Part shown: in pieces, positions 1-5,085 of the stretch
Layout of the letters: every line of letters starts with the position of its first letter
Numbering within the stretch: position 1 is the stretch's first letter
Origin: CAWACC01 sp964390695
GTDB lineage: Bacteria; Chlamydiota; Chlamydiia; Chlamydiales; Parachlamydiaceae
DNA: 5,085 nt
Direction of reading: 5' to 3'
NCBI GenBank assembly: GCA_964390695.1
Contig: CAYMKI010000189.1
Span: forward strand, 1-5,085
Position numbers and translations under genes: made by a program
The notes under the pieces: model-generated
What the model was told of the DNA's origin: nothing
The model's database searches: none
What the model saw: the letters and a program-made list of their open reading frames with translations, nothing else

Positions 1-43
1 GCTGCAAGGCCGAGACGGCCTTGTTACCTATGTCCGCTGCCAT
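1..43 (-). CDS. Probable start of a downstream gene, truncated by the window edge
   Basis: An ATG at 43-41 opens a frame that stays open to the window edge and reads MAADIGNKAVSALQ (14 codons plus one base). The other two minus frames hit stops within this stretch (TAG and TAA), and the frame upstream of the ATG is closed by a TAA at 82-80 with no other usable start between, so this is the only start available. It lies 32 bases after the stop of the SUMF1 fusion gene on the same strand, spacing typical of an operon. No good Shine-Dalgarno is seen (upstream bases TTCTCAAAAAATC). Too little sequence is present to recognise a family, and a non-coding tail is possible. Confidence 0.4.
   Translation of the reverse strand, partial: MAADIGNKAVSALQ
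5..23. repeat. Perfect 8-bp inverted repeat with 3-base loop
   Basis: CAAGGCCG (5-12) and CGGCCTTG (16-23) are perfect reverse complements separated by AGA, giving a compact GC-rich hairpin. On the minus strand it lies within codons 7-13 of the probable reading frame that starts at 43, so it would form close to the start codon of that mRNA. No T-tract follows on the plus side (TTACC), and only four bases remain on the minus side (CAGC), so an intrinsic terminator is not supported. It may be a start-proximal mRNA structure or a by-product of codon choice. Confidence 0.6.
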
Positions 44-75
44 GATTTTTTGAGAACTTACGAATAAAGTACTAC

Positions 76-2973
76 TTATTTAGCAATGCGGAAACCCGTA
101 TACGCATCACAATATTCAGGCGCCAGCCCCATCCTCTCAGTCACACGCACCCCATCAGCCAGGCTATCATAGCAGCCGCCCTTAACAACCTTTTCAGTTC
201 CCTTTGTAGGCCCCTGAGGATCATTTTCCGGCATATTGACATAATAGCTTTCATCATACCAATCGCTCACCCACTCCCACACATTGCCGCTCATATCAAA
301 GGCTCCGTAAGGACTTTTCGCTAAATTCGTGCTTTGCTGGCTATTGGATTTGAGGCTCAAAGGCAGAACATTGACCCCATTATAGAAACCAACAGGTGTT
401 GTGAGTACCTTGAAATATTGAATATTACTGACATTATCCTTATAGTTAGCCCAAGTAGGATCGATATCATCACGGCCAAAGCCAAAGCGATATTTCTTAA
501 GAGGTGCACCCGCAGCCTGAGGTTCCATACCAGCAGCCTTTTCCCATTCAGCTTCCGTTGGGAGACGGCATAAATTATCTTTACAATAGGCTTGGGCACC
601 ATACCAGGTCACATTGATCACTGGATAAGAGTCCTTTCCCGCCAGTGTCGTGAATGCCGGCGTACCTGTACTTTGTTGTTGTGCTGAGATTTGACTATAT
701 GGATCGGCCTCGAAGGTCTTAAAAAGAAGATCTCCTTTCAAATTCAAGACCTGTCCCCGATTATCCGCTTCCTTAACATAGGAGATCGTGCCAGCTTTAA
801 TTGCAGCATTCAGCCATGTCGCAAATTCCGCATTCGTGATTTCATACATACCAATTGAAAAAGCACTTAATGTCACTATTTTAGCAGGAAGTTCGTTGAT
901 TTTTTCTTGCGAAGATGCATCGCCGATAATCGCTTGGCCTGCAGGGATATCGAGAAGGGATAGTAGTGAAGAATATTCAGCAATTATACTCTTCTCTTCT
1001 CCGGCCTTTATATCGACAGTTATTCCTTCCGGTGTCTTATAGTTGGGAACGTCATCAAAAACAATCTCAAAATGGTCTGCAGCAGGCAAAGCAACCTGGC
1101 TACTTTTACCGCTATAATGGCCCACCAACTCTCGTCCTCCCTCCTGCAATTTATAAACAGAAAATCCACCACCGCTAATGCCAGAAATGACATTTAGCTT
1201 TCTCGGCTTTTCCTTGATCACATTGCTGACACTGAAACTTAAATTAAGTTCCTCCGAAGCTAATGGTCGAATAGCCACGTCGATAGGCTCAGGCGGGTAC
1301 ATATTTGCTGTAGATCTTCTATCCTGAGGAAGACTTGCTAAAGTCACACGGTAACGCCCTTCAGGAAGGTTAAAAGTTTTTGCATGATTCGTAATTGTTT
1401 CACGTAAAATTTTCTGTGCTCCACCGAGTTCCTGGATGATCACCTGGCTACGGTCGATATTCGTCCGGACCGTCAACCGTCCGGATATCTGATAAAAAAC
1501 ATTGATGTCCTTACTCTCTCGTTCGTTTATCGTAACATTCATCTCTTTAGGAGCGATAAAATAATTTGGGTCCTGACTGGAAAATGAGAGTTTGTATAAG
1601 CCGGGAGGAATATCTATAAAAGAATGTTCACGGCCTTCACCCTTCCACACCTTTGAATTATTAAAGCCACTCAGCATAAATATTGCTTCAGGAATATTCG
1701 CAATGACACGCAAGGAACTTCTCGCCACGAATTTTGGTGATAGCTGTACCCGTTGTCCCTGTTTTATAAACACCCTATCAGACGGGGCCTCTGCAAAATT
1801 TGGCGGGAGGGTATAGTTGACCTCATATTCTCCCGTTGGCAATGGTTGGCTTTGCCAAAAAACTTTACCACTGCTCGATCTTACCTTATAAGTTGCCTGA
1901 GGCATATCCTGGGATTTAAGCGTAAATGTCAATGTCTCTCCAACAGGAAAAGGAGCTTGCAAGGAAAGCGAACCGATATTTCTTTCGTAGGCAATAGAAA
2001 TACGCATCGTATCCCCCACAAAAAGACGAAATGTGGAAGACGGGCTTACTCTGACACTATACCCTTCAAGTGGTTCTGCAGCGACTCGGTAATTATCTCC
2101 ATCCAGCACCTGAAAATTAGTCACCGAACCGACCCCTTCATACACAGGAACATCATTCCTTAATAAGGTCCATCTGGCCTGAGGCTGATTATTCGTGACG
2201 GTCAGCTGAGCATTAAAATTATTGATGATCACAGCCCCTGAAGGCCGTCTTTGAACATATGAATATGCGATTTCTTTTATTTCAGCGACCCCTTCCCAAA
2301 TATAGGTGCCGGCTATCTGAGGCACGGGTTGTCCGGCAATAACTTCTAAAGAATGGTTTTCAGGCGTATGATAGCCTTTTAGCGGACTAAATTTAACCAC
2401 ATATTTTCCTGGGATCAGATTATGAGCAACGAGCTTCCCTGTGATGGAATGAGCGCATACATTGCCATAGATATCTTCCAATGTGATTGTAGGAGCGGCA
2501 TCCGGAATATAATCTTCCGGCAGTAATTCCGTTTTAATTCTAGCTGTCGCATACCGAGGTTGAAGGGCGTGGTCAAAACGTATGATTTCATCTTTATGAA
2601 TCGTCACCTGATGTTCGGGAATATTTTCGAAAAGTTTGTCTGTATTCGGGACAATAAAACGCAACAGGTAGTTACCTACAGGCAGATGGTCGATCACAAC
2701 CAGACGAGATTGCGAGTCTGAACACTCCACAAAGGCATTGCCTTTAGGGTACATTTCTTCGGTATTATTTTGTTCAGATACAAGCGAAAAGCGCACTCTG
2801 CTCAAACGTTCGGCCTTTTCACCCGTATTGTATGAGACCACCAATGTCCCCACATCCTGCTCATTTGCGCTTCCATGAACAAATTGCTGGCAACAACAAA
2901 TAAACATCAGAATTTGAAATAAATACATCATAAAATGAAAAGGTAGAACCTGGGTTAAAAACTTTATGAACAT
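76..2973 (-). CDS. Secreted multi-repeat protein with C-terminal FGE/SUMF1-fold domain
   Basis: 965 residues. Residues 1-36 look like an export signal: K4, then a long hydrophobic stretch (about 5-28) with a Cys triplet at 26-28, and a plausible signal peptidase site near GSA (34-36). Residues about 41-667 hold seven related beta-rich units (described separately). Residues about 672-965 match the FGE-sulfatase/SUMF1 fold: LLDIPAGQAIIGD (673-685), FSIGMYEITNAEF (705-717), YPVINVTW (783-790), RLPTEAEWEKAAG (803-815), YGAFDMSGNVWEWVSDW (889-905), VVKGGCY (929-935) and the terminal GFRIAK. True FGE enzymes use a Cys pair just after the GGS-Y motif (human C336/C341). Here those places appear to hold S936 and V/G near 941, while a Cys replaces the Ser of GGS (C933), so sulfatase activation is unlikely. 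The domain may bind ligands or other proteins outside the cytoplasm. ATG 2973 is the only start: upstream codons lack ATG/GTG/TTG back to a stop. No clear Shine-Dalgarno is visible. No C-terminal anchor is seen. Confident in the domain call, unsure of function. Confidence 0.9.
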   Translation of the reverse strand: MFIKFLTQVLPFHFMMYLFQILMFICCCQQFVHGSANEQDVGTLVVSYNTGEKAERLSRVRFSLVSEQNNTEEMYPKGNAFVECSDSQSRLVVIDHLPVGNYLLRFIVPNTDKLFENIPEHQVTIHKDEIIRFDHALQPRYATARIKTELLPEDYIPDAAPTITLEDIYGNVCAHSITGKLVAHNLIPGKYVVKFSPLKGYHTPENHSLEVIAGQPVPQIAGTYIWEGVAEIKEIAYSYVQRRPSGAVIINNFNAQLTVTNNQPQARWTLLRNDVPVYEGVGSVTNFQVLDGDNYRVAAEPLEGYSVRVSPSSTFRLFVGDTMRISIAYERNIGSLSLQAPFPVGETLTFTLKSQDMPQATYKVRSSSGKVFWQSQPLPTGEYEVNYTLPPNFAEAPSDRVFIKQGQRVQLSPKFVARSSLRVIANIPEAIFMLSGFNNSKVWKGEGREHSFIDIPPGLYKLSFSSQDPNYFIAPKEMNVTINERESKDINVFYQISGRLTVRTNIDRSQVIIQELGGAQKILRETITNHAKTFNLPEGRYRVTLASLPQDRRSTANMYPPEPIDVAIRPLASEELNLSFSVSNVIKEKPRKLNVISGISGGGFSVYKLQEGGRELVGHYSGKSSQVALPAADHFEIVFDDVPNYKTPEGITVDIKAGEEKSIIAEYSSLLSLLDIPAGQAIIGDASSQEKINELPAKIVTLSAFSIGMYEITNAEFATWLNAAIKAGTISYVKEADNRGQVLNLKGDLLFKTFEADPYSQISAQQQSTGTPAFTTLAGKDSYPVINVTWYGAQAYCKDNLCRLPTEAEWEKAAGMEPQAAGAPLKKYRFGFGRDDIDPTWANYKDNVSNIQYFKVLTTPVGFYNGVNVLPLSLKSNSQQSTNLAKSPYGAFDMSGNVWEWVSDWYDESYYVNMPENDPQGPTKGTEKVVKGGCYDSLADGVRVTERMGLAPEYCDAYTGFRIAK
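973..2853 (-). repeat. Region encoding seven tandem beta-sandwich-like units (protein-level repeat)
   Basis: Seven units of roughly 75-100 residues recur in the fusion protein at approximately 41-137, 139-240, 252-330, 333-415, 418-494, 497-580 and 591-667. Most open with a strand such as SLSLQA, SLRVIAN, RLTVRTN or KLNVISG, and some pass through a W/Y-x-G turn. They share a core: LPVGNYLLRF (97-106), IPGKYVVKF (187-195), DGDNYRVAAE (291-300), LPTGEYEVNY (378-387), IPPGLYKLSF (455-464), LPEGRYRVTL (536-545) and LPAADHFEIVF (629-639). A P-x-Y/P-E segment and a strand such as VTIHKDE, VFIKQGQ, VTINERE or VDIKAGE follow, often closing in Y. This resembles PEGA, carboxypeptidase-regulatory-like or other Ig-like beta-sandwich modules. 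Units 2 and 3 are the most divergent. Divergence at DNA level means this is not a nucleotide repeat array. Confidence 0.7.
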
Positions 2974-3110
2974 ATAACAAATTATTGATGAGGGCGCTAG
3001 AAAAATTATCTAAGAACCTGTTCAAAATCTAAGGTTCTGTCTATTTTTGGGTTCTTTTTGCGCCGCCTTTCCAAGGCAAGGGCACGATATACTTTGGCAA
3101 CGATTCGTAT
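2974..3110 (-). other. Intergenic gap with weak terminator and possible relic coding or mobile-element end
   Basis: The gap separates the phosphatase stop (TAG, 3113-3111) from the fusion gene start. In the phosphatase frame, translation past the stop would remain open for 34 codons to a TAA at 3008-3006 (starts IRIVAKVYRAL, ends LDFEQVLR). The neighbouring frame from 3112 is open for 23 codons (RYESLPKY to AKRTQK) to a TAG at 3043-3041. Neither has its own start, and open stretches of this length can arise by chance. The gap is rich in AGAACC/GGTTCT copies. A poor promoter-like -10 (GATAAT, 3010-3005) could serve the fusion gene, but no convincing -35 is placed at 17 bases. I cannot assign a function. 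Confidence 0.35.
3001..3038 (-). terminator. Weak candidate intrinsic terminator after the phosphatase gene
   Basis: Read on the minus strand, AGAACCT (3038-3032) pairs perfectly with AGGTTCT (3019-3013) across a 12-base loop, and the run TAGATAATTTTT follows, ending in five Ts at 3005-3001. The stem is short, only moderately GC-rich, and the T run is displaced by several bases from the stem, so termination would be partial. An AGAACC copy at 3056-3051 could compete for the same partner. On the plus strand the same hairpin is followed by GTCTATTTTT, but no plus-strand gene needs it. Confidence 0.4.
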
Positions 3111-4367
3111 CTACCAGGAATAGGAATCAATCACATTCCCTTGATAATCGACAGCCTTTACCGTTTGCTTATCTTTCTCAATATCAACAACTAAAAAATG
3201 TCTTACTGAAGCCGCCTTAGCCAAATACCACTTTTCTTTAAGTCCCCTCGGCTGCCGTGGTTTATCAACTCCCCATCCACCATCACCCACATAAACAACC
3301 CCATCAACAGCAATGGCGCCGCCAAGAATGGGATGGGTACGTTTATAAGCATGCTCGTGATTTTCAAATGCCGCCGTCAAGTGATACTCATCGAATGAAG
3401 GGACCCAAAACTTTCTGATTTGAGCTCCGATTTCTTTTGTTTCTTTATGGACAGAAGGGAAAGCGGGTACGTGATATAAAGCGAATTTATGAAAGATATC
3501 CTGGCGTTGCTGCATCGCTGCTGCCAACCATTGGGCTTGTCTTCCTCCTACAGGATTAGTATGTCCGCTATCTAAAAGGAAAATGCTCATATAATCAGCA
3601 AAATCGACCACATTGTATCCGGGCTTCCCCGGCATCGGAAACAAGCTATAAAAAAACGGGGCCTGCTCTGGTGTCTGATCAAAACGACCGACAGTATCGT
3701 GATTACCTATTGCGGGCAACATAGGAATGAGGCATCCCTCCGAAGTCACCATATCCTCCTTCCAGGCAATCAACCATTCTAGCCAACGATCAAATTTTTG
3801 CCCTATGAGCTTATCGACATAGGGGTGGATCCAACGCGGCAGAAAATCCATGAACTTATTTGAAGCATAAGCAATATCTCCGCCTACAAGAGCAAATAAA
3901 GGATCGGTTTTTGCAGCCACCTGATTAGTCTGACGGAGCGTTTCCAGACCATCATGATACATATCTCCACCAACAACAAAACGGATCGCCTGTTCTAACG
4001 AATCGGGCATCGTTTGGAATTTATAGATAACACCATCTTTGCCGAAACGAAATTGATAAATCGTCTTAGGCTGAAGGTTCGTTAATTCAAGGATATAAGG
4101 GGCCTTCTCAGGTAAGACGCCATGGAAACCGGCCGCTTGAGACCAATTTTCTCCATTTGCTTTGCGATATTCGAGGGTATCCCCATTTTGATTTAAAGGT
4201 GTGACCCAATTGACAGTCATTGTCGTTTCCGGACTATGCTGCCAGGTAAGGTAGACAACCGGAAGATCATTGAGAATATTTTTTTGGACACCCCCCTCGC
4301 ACACCACACAGCAGAAGGTAAAAATCAAAAACAAACCTCTAATGAGTTTTAACGAAGTGGTTGTCAT
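3111..4367 (-). CDS. Secreted purple acid phosphatase-like metallophosphoesterase
   Basis: 418 residues. Residues 1-26 form an export signal (K7, R10, hydrophobic 11-22, Cys at 19, 20 and 23). Residues about 33-120 match the FN3-like N-terminal domain of purple acid phosphatases (VYLTWQ, MTVNWVTP, LTNLQPKTIYQFRFG). Residues about 126-398 are the calcineurin-like catalytic domain with the ordered metal-ligand motifs GGDMY (D135), GGDIAY (D164, Y167), GNHD (N222, H223), ALYHVP (H299) and NHEH (H337, H339). By homology these bind a dinuclear Fe(III)-M(II) centre, with Y167 the residue that gives such enzymes their colour, and the enzyme hydrolyses phosphate monoesters or related substrates outside the cytoplasm. 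The usual Gly of the final GHxH motif is Asn336, and the first D-x-G motif has Tyr in place of Gly. All seven expected ligands are present, so activity is plausible. The true substrate is unknown. ATG 4367 is supported by a well spaced ribosome binding site and by the signal peptide starting there. It sits 12 bases after htpG, so probably same transcript. Confidence 0.9.
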   Translation of the reverse strand: MTTTSLKLIRGLFLIFTFCCVVCEGGVQKNILNDLPVVYLTWQHSPETTMTVNWVTPLNQNGDTLEYRKANGENWSQAAGFHGVLPEKAPYILELTNLQPKTIYQFRFGKDGVIYKFQTMPDSLEQAIRFVVGGDMYHDGLETLRQTNQVAAKTDPLFALVGGDIAYASNKFMDFLPRWIHPYVDKLIGQKFDRWLEWLIAWKEDMVTSEGCLIPMLPAIGNHDTVGRFDQTPEQAPFFYSLFPMPGKPGYNVVDFADYMSIFLLDSGHTNPVGGRQAQWLAAAMQQRQDIFHKFALYHVPAFPSVHKETKEIGAQIRKFWVPSFDEYHLTAAFENHEHAYKRTHPILGGAIAVDGVVYVGDGGWGVDKPRQPRGLKEKWYLAKAASVRHFLVVDIEKDKQTVKAVDYQGNVIDSYSW

Positions 4368-4376
4368 GAAAAGTAT

Positions 4377-4382
4377 TCCTTA
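4377..4382 (-). promoter_or_regulatory. Ribosome binding site of the phosphatase gene, overlapping the htpG stop codon
   Basis: The minus strand reads TAAGGA at 4382-4377, followed by nine bases and the ATG at 4367-4365. The first three bases are the TAA stop codon of htpG. Ribosomes finishing htpG therefore terminate on the initiation signal of the next gene, an arrangement that commonly gives translational coupling. It also decides the phosphatase start. Confidence 0.75.
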
Positions 4383-5085
4383 TTTTTTCAGCTCATCACA
4401 GGCCAGTGTCGCCAATTTTTCAAGAACCCTGTTATTGCGTTGCACAAAATCATTCAAATCCTTCGGATCCATTTCTCTTTGGGAAAGAAGGGAAAGTTCG
4501 TATGCCTGTTGAACAAGATCCTTAGCCAGATCAGCATCCACTTTATCGAGCTTCTGAATCGCTGCCATCAGAGGGTTGTTTGTATTCACCACAAACGTGT
4601 GGTCTCTCATCAGCTTCATTTTGTCCATGCCCTCCTTCGGATCCAACTGCAACAGGTAATCACGCATCCTGCGCTGGTTTTCATCGATGACGACAAAGCC
4701 TGGAAGCGTTGAAGATGCCAGGCTTTTAGCCTCAACAGTGATTTTATCATCTGCAAGCTTGGTGCGGATGAAATCAGCAAGGTGCGCAGCTTCAGTCTTT
4801 CCTTGATCGTCAAGGATTGTCTTTTCCTTGTCCTTATCGAGCAAACTGTCATCAATAGTCGCGTCAATGCGTTGGAAAACAACTGGGGACAGCTTACGTT
4901 CAAGAAACTGCATCATATAAGGGTCAAGAGGACTATCCGTGCTCAGAACTTCGACATGACGCTCGCGGTACATATCCAGCACATGAGCCGAATGAGAGAA
5001 ATCCTTTGTGTATAGAACTTTGTCGCCAATCTTTTCTTTGTTACGTGCAAGGTAGTCCTCGATCGTTGTCCACTCTTCTTGTGTG
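4380..5085 (-). CDS. htpG: Chaperone protein HtpG (Hsp90 family), C-terminal part, truncated at the window edge
   Basis: 234 codons are visible; the 5' part lies beyond base 5085. The frame is open to the edge and continues well above the GTG at 4982, which is an internal Val codon and not the start: the upstream residues include EEWTTIEDYLARNKEKIGDK and KVLYTKDFSHSAHVLDMY, matching the end of the Hsp90 middle domain. RERHVEVLSTDSPLDPYMMQ corresponds to the family's 'G-x-E-V-L-x-x-x-x-x-I-D-x-x-x-M' segment. The rest is the C-terminal dimerisation domain, with FVVNTNNPLMAAI matching the 'x-N-x-x-H-P-L-I' signature and an ending QQAYELSLLSQREM...DLNDFVQRNNRVLEKL. It lacks the eukaryotic MEEVD tail, as expected for bacteria. 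HtpG is a cytosolic ATP-dependent dimeric chaperone that remodels client proteins with the DnaK system; its N-terminal ATPase domain is outside the window. It ends in TAA, 12 bases before the phosphatase gene. Confidence 0.93.
   Translation of the reverse strand, partial: TQEEWTTIEDYLARNKEKIGDKVLYTKDFSHSAHVLDMYRERHVEVLSTDSPLDPYMMQFLERKLSPVVFQRIDATIDDSLLDKDKEKTILDDQGKTEAAHLADFIRTKLADDKITVEAKSLASSTLPGFVVIDENQRRMRDYLLQLDPKEGMDKMKLMRDHTFVVNTNNPLMAAIQKLDKVDADLAKDLVQQAYELSLLSQREMDPKDLNDFVQRNNRVLEKLATLACDELKK

Noticed and set aside
76..960. Active sulfatase-modifying (FGE) enzyme
   Set aside because: The catalytic cysteine pair appears missing and no sulfatase gene is in the window, so only the fold is claimed.
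334..1178. Three plus-strand open frames of 70-84 codons (334-573, 788-1042, 966-1178)
   Set aside because: All are antisense to the well supported SUMF1 domain and last repeat unit; none shows a domain, start signal or independent coding character.
1753..2163. 136-codon plus-strand open frame
   Set aside because: It lies entirely opposite the fusion gene, has no recognisable domain or ribosome binding site, and its composition looks like an antisense shadow.
4616..4903. 95-codon minus-strand frame overlapping htpG
   Set aside because: It is out of frame with the clear HtpG C-terminal domain and reads as a low-complexity shadow.
4380..4982. A shorter htpG-frame gene starting at the GTG at 4982
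   Set aside because: The frame is open upstream to the window edge and the upstream residues continue the Hsp90 middle domain, so the GTG is an internal valine codon.
1..5085. CRISPR array, tRNA, rRNA, toxin-antitoxin or defence gene cluster
   Set aside because: I saw no regularly spaced direct DNA repeats, cloverleaf-like sequence, or defence-type domains on either strand.

Overview
The window holds a single-direction block on the minus strand, read from high to low coordinates: the 3' part of htpG (Hsp90 chaperone, cut by the right edge), a secreted purple-acid-phosphatase-like metallophosphoesterase, a large secreted protein of seven tandem beta-sandwich-like repeats ending in a formylglycine-generating-enzyme (FGE/SUMF1) fold domain, and the first codons of another reading frame cut by the left edge. 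I see no rRNA, tRNA, CRISPR array, intact mobile element or credible plus-strand gene.

Layout: htpG stops 12 bases before the phosphatase start codon, and its TAA stop forms part of the phosphatase ribosome binding site (TAAGGA), so these two genes are very likely co-transcribed and translationally linked. A 137-base gap follows the phosphatase. It carries a 7-bp hairpin followed by an interrupted T-rich stretch (weak terminator) and short open stretches that might be residue of an older gene or insertion-sequence end. The repeat/SUMF1 gene then begins without a visible Shine-Dalgarno. It ends 32 bases before a probable next start codon, whose first codons contain a perfect 8-bp GC-rich inverted repeat.

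Organism: a Gram-negative-type bacterium of moderate GC (estimated by eye at mid-40s percent). Two adjacent genes have N-terminal export signals, and the protein styles (PAP-type phosphatase with an FN3-like N-domain, SUMF1 domain fused to extracellular repeats) are most at home in PVC-group bacteria. A Parachlamydiales-type chlamydia is my leading guess because chlamydial Pkn1 proteins also carry a C-terminal SUMF1-like domain, but this is an inference and not shown by the sequence.

The most interesting object is the 965-residue fusion. It has seven recurring units sharing a '[L/I]P-x-G-x-Y-x-[V/L]-x-F' core and a following 'V-x-I-x-x-G' strand, capped by a SUMF1-fold domain in which the two catalytic cysteines of true FGEs appear to be absent. 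That suggests a binding or structural role, not sulfatase activation.
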